Assembly: GCF_021117385.1 (NCBI RefSeq)
Contig: NZ_CP088252.1
Span: 1,612,001 to 1,676,000 of the forward strand
Reading direction: 5' to 3'
From: Frateuria soli
GTDB taxonomy: Bacteria > Pseudomonadota > Gammaproteobacteria > Xanthomonadales > Rhodanobacteraceae
Length of the DNA stretch: 64,000 nucleotides
Part shown: positions 16,558 through 24,901 of the stretch, piece by piece
How the letters are laid out: the number at the start of each line of letters is the position of its first letter
Position numbering within the stretch: position 1 is the stretch's first letter
Notes under the pieces: model-generated
What the model was told of the DNA's origin: nothing
Databases searched by the model: none
The model's input: only the letters and a program-made list of their open reading frames with translations
Translations under genes and position numbers: made by a program

Positions 16558-19500
16558 CTAGCCAGCAAGCCTGGCTGCGCCGGTAGAACGCAAGGACTCA
16601 TACAACTGTCCCGGCCCGAGCAGGATGTCCTTCAATCCGTTACGTACCCGCTCCGACCCGAGCGCCTGACCGCTCATCAAGGAGTGCGCGTCGAGAGCAT
16701 CGATGATCGCGTTCAGCAGCGCATCCTTCAGGTCAGGCGAGTTGGCGAACTGTTCCTTGCTGTTGCTGCTGGCCTGCTGCACCAGCGTTTCGTTCTCCAG
16801 CAACTTGCCCTTGATCACGCCGTTGACGTAAAGCAGTTGGTCACCGTCGGTCAGGTCGCCCTCGAACAAGCCATTGACCCGTTCGATGATCTCGGTGAGC
16901 AGCGACTTTTCCTTGTCCTGCACCGAGCCACTGCCCAACGCATCGATGGGCGGCAGCTTGTAACTGCCATCGGAATTCAGGCTTAGCGACTGGCGTCCGG
17001 CGCTGCGCAGGGTGTGGTGGGTCAGCACCACCTTGGAGAGGTCCACCGTCTCGCGCTCGCGCCCGAACTCCAGCAGCGGGATGAGCCGCTTGTAGAAGAG
17101 AAAGCGCTTCTCGATGTCGGTGTTGCCGTAGTCGATCATCTGCGACAGGAAGGCGTACAGCCGCACGTAGGCGCCCATGTCGCCCTTGAACAGTTGCAGC
17201 GCGTCCATGATGTCTTTCTGCGCCTGGGCCACCGGCTCGTCGCCGCTGCCCATCGCATCGGCACGCGCGAGCTGCGCGGCGCGATAGCGCTTGAGCAGGC
17301 GGTCGGCCACAGGCGCCATGGCGGCGCTCAACTGGGCTTGCGTGGCGTCGGGGTCGGTCTCGATCTTCGCCACCCGCTCCACTTCGAAATCGTCGTAGTG
17401 ACCGCTGGCATCGAGCTTGGCGCGCAGGTCGAACACCAGGTGCGGGTCGGTAGCCGCTTCCAGCTCGGCCGTGGCGTAGTAGGTCTTGAAGGCCTTGAGG
17501 ATTTCGGCCGCGTCGTTGACGAAGTCCAGGATGTAGGTGGTGTCCTTGCCCGGATGCGCACGGTTGAGCCGTGACAGCGTCTGCACCGCCTGGATGCCGC
17601 CCAGCAGCTTGTCCACGTACATGCCGCACAGCAGGGGCTGGTCGAAGCCGGTCTGGAACTTGTTGGCCACCAGCAGCAGGTGATAGTCCGGCTGCGCGAA
17701 GGCATCGCGGATGTCGCGCCCCTTCAGGCCCGGATTGAGGTCCGCGCTGGCCTCGGTCACCGACTGCGGGTAGCTGTCCGGATCGTTCACCTCGCCGGAG
17801 AACGCCACCAGCACGCCCAGGGGGTAATTCTGCCGTGCGATGTATTCGCGCACCGCCTTCTGCCAGCGCACCGCCTCCCTGCGGCTGCCGACCACCACCA
17901 TGGCCTTGGCCCGGCCACCCAGCAGGGGCTGCACGTGGTCGCGGTAGTGCTCGACGACGATCTGTACCTTCGCCGCGATGTTGTAGGGATGCAGGCGGAC
18001 CCACTGCATGATCCCCTTCATTGCCGCACTGCGTTCGACCTCGGTCTGGTCGACCTCCCTGCCCTCGTGGGCCAGCCGGAACGCCAGCTTGTACGGCGTG
18101 TAGTTGCGCAGCACATCGAGGATAAAGCCCTCCTCGATCGCCTGGCGCATCGAGTACACGTGGAACGGTTGCGGCAGGCCGTCCGGCCCTGGCCGGCCGA
18201 ACAGCTCCAGCGTCTTGGCCTTGGGGGTGGCGGTGAAGGCCACGTAGGTCAACCCGTGCTGGCCACCGGCACGTGCTGCCATGCCGGCCTCAAGGATGGT
18301 CTCGGTATCCACCTCGCCGCCGTCCTGCAGTTCCGCCCACTCCTGCGCGCTCAACAGCTGCTTGAGCTTGGCGGCGGATTCGCCCGTCTGCGAGCTGTGG
18401 GCCTCATCGGCGATCACCGCGAAGCGCTTGCCCTCGGTGGCGGCAAGTTCCTGCACCGCCTGCAGCGCAAACGGGAAGGTCTGGATGGTGCAGACAATGA
18501 TCTTCTTGCCGGCCTTGAGAGCCTTGCTCAACTGCTCGCTCTTGCTGCCACGCTCGCTGGTGATGGTCTCCACCACCCCGGCCGTGCGCTCGAAATCGAA
18601 GATGGCCTCCTGCAGTTGCGCGTCCAGCACGTTGCGGTCGGATACGACCAGCACGCTGTCGAACAGCTTGGTGTTCCCGGCATCGTGCAGGTCGGCGAGG
18701 AAGTGCGCGCTCCAGGCGATGGAGTTTGTCTTGCCTGAGCCGGCCGAATGCTGGATGAGGTAACGGCGCCCCGGCCCGTTCGCCCGCACGTCGTCCACCA
18801 GCTTCCGCGTCGCATCCAGCTGGTGGTAGCGCGGAAAGATCACGCTGGTCAGGCGTTTCTTGTCGTCGCGCTTGCCGATCAGGTAGCGCCCCAGGATCTC
18901 CAGCCAACTGTCGCGCGCCCACACCTGCTCCCACAGGTAGGCGGTGGCGAAGCCAGCCGGGTTGGGCGGATTGCCGGCGCCGCCGTCGTGGCCCAGGTTG
19001 AACGGCAGGAAGCGCGTGTCCTTGCCAGCCAGCCTCGTGGTCATCATCGCCTCGGCCTGGCTTACTGCGAAATGCACCAGCGCCCCGCCCGGGAAGGACA
19101 GCAGCGGCTCGGCCACGCCACCCTTGGGATGCGGATGCCGGTCGTAGCGGTACTGGTCCACCGCGTCGCCCACGCTCTGGGTGAAATCGGACTTCAGCTC
19201 CGCCGTCGCCACCGCGATGCCGTTGACGAACAACACCAGGTCCAGTGCGTCGTGCGGATTGTTGGGTGAATGCTTTACCTGACGCACCACGCGCAGGCGG
19301 TTGGCGGCGTAGCGCTGCTCCAGCCCGGGATTCATCGCGAGCGCGGGTTTGAACTGCACCAGCGCCAGCGGCGCCTTCAGCCCGATCATCTCCACGCCCC
19401 GGCGCAGCACCTCCAGCGTGCCGCGCTCGTCCAGGTTCCTGCGTACGCGCTCGGCGAGGCGCTCCGCCGTGGCCGGGCCGTGCGCCTTGGTCAGGCGCGC

Positions 19501-19665
19501 CCAGCTCTCGGGCTGGGTGGTTTCAATCCACGCCAGCAGATCTGGCAGGTACAGCCCGTGGGCGCGGTCATAGTGCTGGGCGTCGCTCTCGTCGTAGAGC
19601 CAGCCATGGGTGGCGAGGTGCTCGCAGATCTCGCGTTCGAAGTGGTGTTCGCGATGCAGATTCAT
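16558..19665 (-). CDS. hsdR: Type I restriction endonuclease subunit HsdR
   Basis: HsdR is the DNA-translocating and cleaving subunit of a type I restriction enzyme. The 1035-aa protein has the N-terminal PD-(D/E)XK nuclease (D142 and E156-L-K158 in ATAELKSDF), then a superfamily-2 motor with Walker A SAGSGKT at residues 307-313 and DEAH at 420-423. The C-terminal helical domain that binds HsdM follows. Length is typical. It is the last gene of the island transcript, overlapping the stop region of the AbiEii-like gene by four bases. It is separated from its partners hsdM and hsdS by four accessory genes, which is unusual. Confidence 0.96.
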   Translation of the reverse strand: MNLHREHHFEREICEHLATHGWLYDESDAQHYDRAHGLYLPDLLAWIETTQPESWARLTKAHGPATAERLAERVRRNLDERGTLEVLRRGVEMIGLKAPLALVQFKPALAMNPGLEQRYAANRLRVVRQVKHSPNNPHDALDLVLFVNGIAVATAELKSDFTQSVGDAVDQYRYDRHPHPKGGVAEPLLSFPGGALVHFAVSQAEAMMTTRLAGKDTRFLPFNLGHDGGAGNPPNPAGFATAYLWEQVWARDSWLEILGRYLIGKRDDKKRLTSVIFPRYHQLDATRKLVDDVRANGPGRRYLIQHSAGSGKTNSIAWSAHFLADLHDAGNTKLFDSVLVVSDRNVLDAQLQEAIFDFERTAGVVETITSERGSKSEQLSKALKAGKKIIVCTIQTFPFALQAVQELAATEGKRFAVIADEAHSSQTGESAAKLKQLLSAQEWAELQDGGEVDTETILEAGMAARAGGQHGLTYVAFTATPKAKTLELFGRPGPDGLPQPFHVYSMRQAIEEGFILDVLRNYTPYKLAFRLAHEGREVDQTEVERSAAMKGIMQWVRLHPYNIAAKVQIVVEHYRDHVQPLLGGRAKAMVVVGSRREAVRWQKAVREYIARQNYPLGVLVAFSGEVNDPDSYPQSVTEASADLNPGLKGRDIRDAFAQPDYHLLLVANKFQTGFDQPLLCGMYVDKLLGGIQAVQTLSRLNRAHPGKDTTYILDFVNDAAEILKAFKTYYATAELEAATDPHLVFDLRAKLDASGHYDDFEVERVAKIETDPDATQAQLSAAMAPVADRLLKRYRAAQLARADAMGSGDEPVAQAQKDIMDALQLFKGDMGAYVRLYAFLSQMIDYGNTDIEKRFLFYKRLIPLLEFGRERETVDLSKVVLTHHTLRSAGRQSLSLNSDGSYKLPPIDALGSGSVQDKEKSLLTEIIERVNGLFEGDLTDGDQLLYVNGVIKGKLLENETLVQQASSNSKEQFANSPDLKDALLNAIIDALDAHSLMSGQALGSERVRNGLKDILLGPGQLYESLRSTGAARLAG

Positions 19666-20375
19666 GCCCGTCCTTCCCCTGTCGTTTCGCGCCCTTCCGC
19701 CATCGCACGCAGTCGACCGGCCACCACGTCCGCGCGCTCCGGCTCGGCGATCAGGCCCGGCAGCACGTCGAGAAGGCCAGGCCGCGCGAGCAATGCCGCA
19801 AACGCCGTCGCGATGGCACGCCGCACGTCCGGCGTCGCCTCCCCCAGTTCTCGCACCAGCTCCTCGCGACCATCGACGATATTCAGCACGTCTTCCAGGT
19901 CGTGGCTGGCGAGCACATCCCCTCGCCCACGACTGGAAAAAGCCTCCAGCTTGGTCGCCACGAACGCCACGGCGGTCGCCAGCCGGATGTGCAGCCCCTC
20001 GCCCAGCGCCACCGGCTGCGCGGTCGCCACGGCGTAGGGATACCAGCGGTTGGCAAAGCCCAGTACGTCCGGATTCTCCGGCATCAGGTCGAACACCACG
20101 CCGGAGGCGCGATGGATCCAGCGGCAGATCACGCCGCTGTCCGCGTCCTCATGAAAGCCGCGGCGCGCCAGCTCGCGCTGCAGGCGCTGGAACTGCGCCC
20201 GCCCGGCCTGCGCCACTGCATCCACGTCGCGGGTGGCGCGCACGCCCTCGGCCAACGGGTCGGTCACCAGCAAGCCGGCCACCGCGCCGCCAAGAAACAC
20301 CACCTGCTCCCTCAGGTCGCCCAGCGCCTGCGCGATCGTGCGCAGGGTGGGCAAATTCGGATCGTCCCTGCGCAT
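19662..20375 (-). CDS. AbiEii/AbiGii-like nucleotidyltransferase (toxin-type)
   Basis: The 237-aa protein has the minimal nucleotidyltransferase signature: F-L-G-G at residues 27-30, then T48-R-D50-V-D52 and a third acidic residue D96 in VVFDLMP. The later KLEAFSSRGRGDVLASHDLEDV stretch, about residues 142-163, is typical of AbiEii toxins (type IV toxin-antitoxin/abortive infection). The start is at MRRDDPNLP, two bases after the stop of the winged-helix gene. Pairing with a small DNA-binding protein directly upstream fits an AbiEi/AbiEii-type unit. That pairing is inference, since the upstream protein is not a clear AbiEi. Confidence 0.75.
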   Translation of the reverse strand: MRRDDPNLPTLRTIAQALGDLREQVVFLGGAVAGLLVTDPLAEGVRATRDVDAVAQAGRAQFQRLQRELARRGFHEDADSGVICRWIHRASGVVFDLMPENPDVLGFANRWYPYAVATAQPVALGEGLHIRLATAVAFVATKLEAFSSRGRGDVLASHDLEDVLNIVDGREELVRELGEATPDVRRAIATAFAALLARPGLLDVLPGLIAEPERADVVAGRLRAMAEGRETTGEGRA

Positions 20376-20377
20376 CC

Positions 20378-20896
20378 CTAGCTCTCCAGCTCCTTCGTCA
20401 ACAGGTCCGTCGCCAGCGAGCGCTCGCGCGCACGACCGGCGCGGATCGCGTCCTGCAAGGCCAGCAGCCGATGCAGCGCGGGATCGACCAGCGCGGCCTG
20501 CGGCGCCGAACGGTAGATCGGCGACAGGCTCGGCCCCTTGGCCTTGCCTGCCGGGTGGGCCCACACCGGCGCTTCCTCCGCCCCGGCGGAAATTTTCCCG
20601 GCCAACGGCTCCACGCCGAACGACGTCGGCACGCCGCGCTTGACCGGCCCCGGCTGCGCCGGCCATACGTAGCGGACGCCGTGCACGGCGAACTCGGCCA
20701 GCGCCGGACGCACCGGTGCCCAGTCGCCGCGTCCCCGCGCCACCGCCAGACCCGCCGCGACCGCACGCTTGACGCTGGCGTGCACCTCCGAGGCGCTGAG
20801 CGTCAGCGCCTCGCCCAGCGCGGCATAGGTCCAGCGCTGGCCCGGGTGGGCAGCCACCTTGAGCAACACCAGCAGGTCCTGAGGTTTGAGTTCCAT
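20378..20896 (-). CDS. Winged-helix DNA-binding protein, probable antitoxin/autorepressor
   Basis: The 172-aa protein starts with a winged-helix domain (residues about 3-60: LKPQDLLVLLKVAA, then TYAALGEALTLSASEVHASVKRAVAAGL) of the MarR/AbiEi-like type. The C-terminal part (KGPSLSPIYRSAPQAAL) is uncharacterised. It sits immediately before the AbiEii-like nucleotidyltransferase. A 26-bp perfect palindrome starts 13 bases upstream of its ATG. The likely role is antitoxin and autorepressor of the pair. Confidence 0.68.
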   Translation of the reverse strand: MELKPQDLLVLLKVAAHPGQRWTYAALGEALTLSASEVHASVKRAVAAGLAVARGRGDWAPVRPALAEFAVHGVRYVWPAQPGPVKRGVPTSFGVEPLAGKISAGAEEAPVWAHPAGKAKGPSLSPIYRSAPQAALVDPALHRLLALQDAIRAGRARERSLATDLLTKELES

Positions 20897-20909
20897 GGCG
20901 CGGGCTCGT

Positions 20910-20935
20910 TATTCGCAATTCGCGAATTGCGAATA
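20910..20935. promoter_or_regulatory. 26-bp perfect palindrome before the winged-helix gene
   Basis: The half-sites TATTCGCAATTCG and CGAATTGCGAATA meet with no spacer, giving a perfect dyad with nested TTCGCGAA. It lies 14-39 bases upstream of the winged-helix start codon, where promoter and leader would be. A perfect dyad of this length next to a winged-helix gene is best explained as its operator. Confidence 0.75.
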
Positions 20936-21009
20936 TCGCGAAATCAACGCGTCACTGCAAGGGTTCTGCCCCGGCAAGGCCATCCTCGTAGCATCTGGCG
21001 GAGTTGCCC

Positions 21010-21039
21010 TAATTTCACTTGGCCCGTCAACTGAAATTA
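21010..21039. promoter_or_regulatory. 8-bp dyad TAATTTCA/TGAAATTA
   Basis: TAATTTCA (21010-21017) and TGAAATTA (21032-21039) are perfect reverse complements separated by 14 bases in an AT-rich patch. They lie between the DUF5655 gene and the winged-helix gene. It could be a second regulator site or the stem of a weak terminator for the upstream gene; no T-run follows. Confidence 0.4.
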
Positions 21040-21138
21040 ACGGCGCGGCCAACACTCAGCTAAACCCGGTTGCCCGATCAGCAACGAATGTTGCCCATGC
21101 GGCAACACCCATGCCCTCAGCTTCTTGATCGCGCCAGC

Positions 21139-22068
21139 TCAGCTCTCACCGTAGCTGCGATCCAGCAAGGGCTTGGCCCGCTCGAAATCGGCCATGGTCC
21201 GCAGGCACAGCTCCAGATCGCCGGTGCCCCAAGTGCCGATGTTGCGCACGTCGCGGCTGAAGCCCTTCTCCAGCGCCACAGTGTCCGGGTCCAGCTTCAG
21301 CATCACCAGTAGCTTGTCCCGGTACGGGATCACGCAGGCGAAGTTCTTCAGGCGGCGGAAGGCGACATACAGCTTCAGGTGCTTTTCCTGCACGTCGTCG
21401 CCCAGCGCCACCAGGTAACCGGACAAGGCCGCGTAGAGCTCCTTGATCACGGGCTGCGCCTGGCTGAGCTGCTCCTCCGCCGTCTTGTCCTTGCCGACCG
21501 GCTTGGCCTTTGCCGTGGTGGTCGAGCTTGCCGCGTCGGCCTTGGCGGTGGTCGCATCGTCCACGCTCACGCTGTTGACCAGGTCGAGCAGCAGCAGGTC
21601 GTCGCCGAACAGCTTGTAGCGGATCAGCTCGATATTGCGCGGGATCTGCTGCACCGCGTGCTGGTCGTAGCGGGTGAAGTCGGCGGCGATGCACAGCAGG
21701 CGCGTGCCGGACCAGTCGATCTGCCCGGCCACGTCCTTGCCGAGCTTTTCCATCACCAGCCACTGGAACTCGGCCCGGTGGTCCAGCAGCCAGTCCAGGT
21801 AGAACAGGCCCTGGTTGATCACGTTCTCGTTGCTGTGGCGCTTGTACTCGACGATCACCGGGCAGCCGTTCTCGTCCAGCCCGAGCGAGTCGATGCGGCC
21901 CTTGTGGGTCTTGCCGGTGACGTACTCGCTGGCGAGAAAGCGCACGCCAAGGAAGGTCGGCATCTGGGCTTCGATCAAGGACTGCAGGTGCTTTTCGATC
22001 GCAGCAGCACGACCTGACAGCTCTACAGCGCGTACGGGGGACAAACGGAACAGCTGAATGTCACTCAT
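21139..22068 (-). CDS. DUF5655 protein with PD-(D/E)XK nuclease-like domain
   Basis: The 309-aa protein has an N-terminal nuclease-like fold: G58-R-I-D60 (HKGRIDSLGLDENG) followed by VIVEYKR with E74-x-K76, and then QGLFYLDWLLDHRAEF, similar to NucS-type and other PD-(D/E)XK enzymes. A low-complexity Ala/Thr/Ser linker (about residues 168-200) leads to a C-terminal DUF5655 domain (IPYRDKLLVMLKLD through RDVRNIGTWGTGDLEL). Its ATG lies inside the last codons of the 480-aa gene (8-base overlap), so the two are probably made together. Such proteins occur in defence loci; the target here is unknown. Confidence 0.75.
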   Translation of the reverse strand: MSDIQLFRLSPVRAVELSGRAAAIEKHLQSLIEAQMPTFLGVRFLASEYVTGKTHKGRIDSLGLDENGCPVIVEYKRHSNENVINQGLFYLDWLLDHRAEFQWLVMEKLGKDVAGQIDWSGTRLLCIAADFTRYDQHAVQQIPRNIELIRYKLFGDDLLLLDLVNSVSVDDATTAKADAASSTTTAKAKPVGKDKTAEEQLSQAQPVIKELYAALSGYLVALGDDVQEKHLKLYVAFRRLKNFACVIPYRDKLLVMLKLDPDTVALEKGFSRDVRNIGTWGTGDLELCLRTMADFERAKPLLDRSYGES

Positions 22069-23503
22069 CCCTATCGTCCTCCTCACTCCCGCTTGCAACC
22101 CGCAGGTAACCCAGCTTGAGGGAAAAACGTGCCTCAAGCGTTGCGAGATACTCACGCGTCAATTCGTCCAACTCCGCATCGGAGACCACGCACAAGGTCT
22201 GAGGCTGCAAGCCCCCGCGGCGATATCCGTATTCAAGCAATTGTCCGACCGCCTGCCTTACAGCCTCCCGCGCCGTCTGGGCGGGCTTGATCTCATAAAG
22301 ATCCAAGGAACCATCTTTCCGTCGGACCAAGGCGTCGGCGCGCCCTCCAGTACCTGTCGAGTGCTCCGTCGCCACGGCGTCCTGGCCGAACTGATCGATC
22401 AGGCGCCGCACCAAACGATCCTGAATTACGTTCTGGCGATACTCGATGGCGTGGCCCTGGGACTGCCGAGCCGCGCCCGATACCTGGCGCGATGTGTGCC
22501 CAGGGCGGAATGGCACTCTTCCTGTGCCATCGCGCAGCTGATCAAACACATACCAAGGAAAGATATTGCGGCGCTCGCGGTCGTTCGCGAGTACCCCGCA
22601 ACCGTCCAGATGCTTCGTCAGCGCGGCGGCCTTTGCGGCCCAATTTCCTTCGGGAACCACGAACCCCGTGTGTTGAACAAACCAAGGAACAACTTGGTTC
22701 TGCTTCCCGATGGCAACCGTGGTGTGGTACCGGCCTGGATGAATGGCGGCAAACGCGCGCGCAAGCAGGAGGTGCGGCACCTTCGGAAGCTCACCCTGCT
22801 CGCGCCACCCTTCCATGCGGGACACGAGTTCACCGAACTGCGCCGCATCCCCGTTCTCATGAATTTCCCAGGTGATTGCAACAAAGCGGTCTCGTAAACG
22901 GTCGACCAATGCGAAGTCGAGAACACCCGGACCGGCCTTGCTCACGGAGTTGTCGAACGTCCTCCAGATGAGATCGAAGACCGCCTCTGGCGCCCGCTGT
23001 TCAAGCGCGTCCGCCACGGTATCAAGTGTCCGGATGTATCGAGGAAGCCAATAGACGAATTGCGGGTTGTCCGGCTCCATGAAGCCATCGAGAAACGACT
23101 GTGCCTCACTGTCAAACACGGGCACAGGGACGTAACCACCACCTCTTACTGCAGCTATCGAATCGAGGAAATGGTCCAGAGCTGAGACTGAGCCGAACCC
23201 GAAATCCAAGCCGTAAGCAATTGGCTTCCCCCCGGTGTGAATCCTCTTGGGGAAGCCCAAAAAGTTGCTGTTGTGGGCGTAGCGATCAGAGCCGCGCAGC
23301 ACCCCGTTGATCGCCAGGAGATCAGACAGATGGTTTTCGTGCCTAGGATGAGCGACCAACGGGAAGCGATCACCTGTCTTCAGATTGATCGATTCGCCAT
23401 CCGGCGAGACCCATTGTTCGGCATGCTCTTTTGTAGAACTCGGTTCGAATCCACGCGCCTTGAGCCTGGCGATAACTTCTTGTCGCGAAATCGGCCGGCT
23501 CAT
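22061..23503 (-). CDS. Unrecognised protein with C-terminal PD-(D/E)XK signature
   Basis: I do not recognise the first 350 residues of this 480-aa protein. They contain an opening helix (RQEVIARLKARGFEP) and conserved-looking aromatic stretches (PQFVYWLPRYIRTLDT, NIFPWYVFDQLRDG). The C-terminus has a clear nuclease pattern: GGRADALV with D390, LYEIKPA with E404 and K406, and QAVGQLLEYGYRR. That is the D-x13-E-x-K plus Q-rich helix seen in many restriction enzymes. It overlaps hsdS by four bases and the DUF5655 gene by eight, so it is part of the type I transcript. Its DNA is visibly less GC-rich than the housekeeping genes. Confidence 0.7.
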   Translation of the reverse strand: MSRPISRQEVIARLKARGFEPSSTKEHAEQWVSPDGESINLKTGDRFPLVAHPRHENHLSDLLAINGVLRGSDRYAHNSNFLGFPKRIHTGGKPIAYGLDFGFGSVSALDHFLDSIAAVRGGGYVPVPVFDSEAQSFLDGFMEPDNPQFVYWLPRYIRTLDTVADALEQRAPEAVFDLIWRTFDNSVSKAGPGVLDFALVDRLRDRFVAITWEIHENGDAAQFGELVSRMEGWREQGELPKVPHLLLARAFAAIHPGRYHTTVAIGKQNQVVPWFVQHTGFVVPEGNWAAKAAALTKHLDGCGVLANDRERRNIFPWYVFDQLRDGTGRVPFRPGHTSRQVSGAARQSQGHAIEYRQNVIQDRLVRRLIDQFGQDAVATEHSTGTGGRADALVRRKDGSLDLYEIKPAQTAREAVRQAVGQLLEYGYRRGGLQPQTLCVVSDAELDELTREYLATLEARFSLKLGYLRVASGSEEDDRDE

Positions 23504-24777
23504 GCGACCTCCCCCTCCAAAGCAAACTCGCGCACGTCGACCTTTCCGCTAACGGCGGCAGAGATAAGGGCACTCCGCCGCTCGCGCAGCAATCCAATAG
23601 CTTGCTCAACCTGACCCTTGAGCGCGTCGATGCGTTCTACGGCCTTACCGATACCTGCCGCCAACGTGTCTTGCTCCTCCCGGGGCGGCGTGGCGATCCA
23701 GAAATTGACCGCATGACCAATGTTGAATTGCTCTTGTGCAGCCCCGTACTGGACCACCTCGACCTGATATCTGACCATCCGGCTATTCATCGCGTAGCAC
23801 AGCCAGTTCGAGTTGAAGCCGCCAGACCTGATGAGCATCACGGAAGCGCAGTTGCCACCAGCGCACTCCTCGGGAACGACAGCGGTCACCCCGGGTGCTC
23901 CCACGCGTACAGTTAACAAGTCCCCGGGACTCAGCCGAGTCTTGGCTTGCTTGTCGCTGTCGGAAGGGTCGATACGCCGGCAGCTTGTTATTGAAATGTG
24001 ACCTTCGCTGATATCCCCGCCATAAATGAACGGCAACCCCGCGTCAGAAATGTAATCGCTCGGATTCACCACGATTCCGACCGTGATTGCGGGCGAAAGC
24101 GCTTTGAGTCTGCGCATTTCCCAGTGCGCCGGCACTGCGCCTAGCCACGAAATGCCGGAGTCCTTCATGGGGACGTTGGGGTTGAGGCCGCGGGTGACGG
24201 CGTGGGAGATGGTGGCCTGGCGCTTTTCGGCCAGCAGCGCCAGCAGCTTTTCCTGTTCGGCGATCAGGGCGTCGATCTTGGCGGTTTCGCGGTCGAGGAA
24301 GGTGGCGATGGCGTGCTGCTCGTCATAAGGCGGAAGCGCAATCGGATGCGCGCTCAGCACGCCTTTAGTCATGCTCGGTAGCGCGGTGTTGGTCGAGTAA
24401 AAATCGAACGGGATTGTGAGCGCCGCGTAGTAGCAGAATCGCCCGCAGGCGTCAGCACTGATCTTTGTCCAATACATCGTGTCGACAGTCCAAAACTTCC
24501 CGGTCACGTGGAGTGGTCGATCAATTGTCCCTTTTCGGCCGAGCAGCACGGATTCGCCGTCGTAGATGAATTTCGACGCATAGGCAAACGGCCCACCAGA
24601 GCCGATGACCGGGTAACCATCATCGGTCTCGATGCTCTTGTGATCAGCGCCATTCTGTATGTCGAGAACTCGCTTCAGCTGTGCGACTTCCCAGTGCGCA
24701 GGCACTTCTCCCAGCCATTCGATATTGCTGTCTTTGTATTCCGAATAACGCGGCAAGCTCACGACCGCCACCCCCAC
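23500..24777 (-). CDS. hsdS: Type I restriction-modification specificity subunit HsdS
   Basis: HsdS chooses the bipartite DNA target for HsdM and HsdR. The 425-aa protein has two target-recognition domains. Each opens with a WLGEVPAHWE / WLGAVPAHWE motif (about residues 21 and 213) and is followed by a conserved helix (EQEKLLALLAEKRQATISHAVT; VEQAIGLLRERRSALISAAVSG). The predicted start is GTG; no better start is seen. It follows hsdM after 124 bp that include a REP-like hairpin, and it overlaps the downstream 480-aa gene by four bases. The recognition domains are lower in GC than flanking DNA, as usual for swapped specificity modules. Confidence 0.93.
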   Translation of the reverse strand: MGVAVVSLPRYSEYKDSNIEWLGEVPAHWEVAQLKRVLDIQNGADHKSIETDDGYPVIGSGGPFAYASKFIYDGESVLLGRKGTIDRPLHVTGKFWTVDTMYWTKISADACGRFCYYAALTIPFDFYSTNTALPSMTKGVLSAHPIALPPYDEQHAIATFLDRETAKIDALIAEQEKLLALLAEKRQATISHAVTRGLNPNVPMKDSGISWLGAVPAHWEMRRLKALSPAITVGIVVNPSDYISDAGLPFIYGGDISEGHISITSCRRIDPSDSDKQAKTRLSPGDLLTVRVGAPGVTAVVPEECAGGNCASVMLIRSGGFNSNWLCYAMNSRMVRYQVEVVQYGAAQEQFNIGHAVNFWIATPPREEQDTLAAGIGKAVERIDALKGQVEQAIGLLRERRSALISAAVSGKVDVREFALEGEVA

Positions 24778-24792
24778 GAGCCAAGGCGCTGG

Positions 24793-24812
24793 ATGCCAGC
24801 GTGCGCTGGCAT
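24793..24812. repeat. REP-like hairpin between hsdM and hsdS
   Basis: ATGCCAGCG and CGCTGGCAT form a perfect 9-bp stem with a TG loop. The surrounding words CTGGATGCCAGCG and CTGGCATGACGGTG are, from memory, common in intergenic repeats of Xanthomonadaceae and other gammaproteobacteria. Confidence 0.6.
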
Positions 24813-24901
24813 GACGGTGGGGCTAACGGTGAGGAGGAATGGGGACTGGGCTCGGGGGCGCAGGTGCGCACGGTGGGGCCGGGGCGGGATCGGCTGCGCG
24901 G

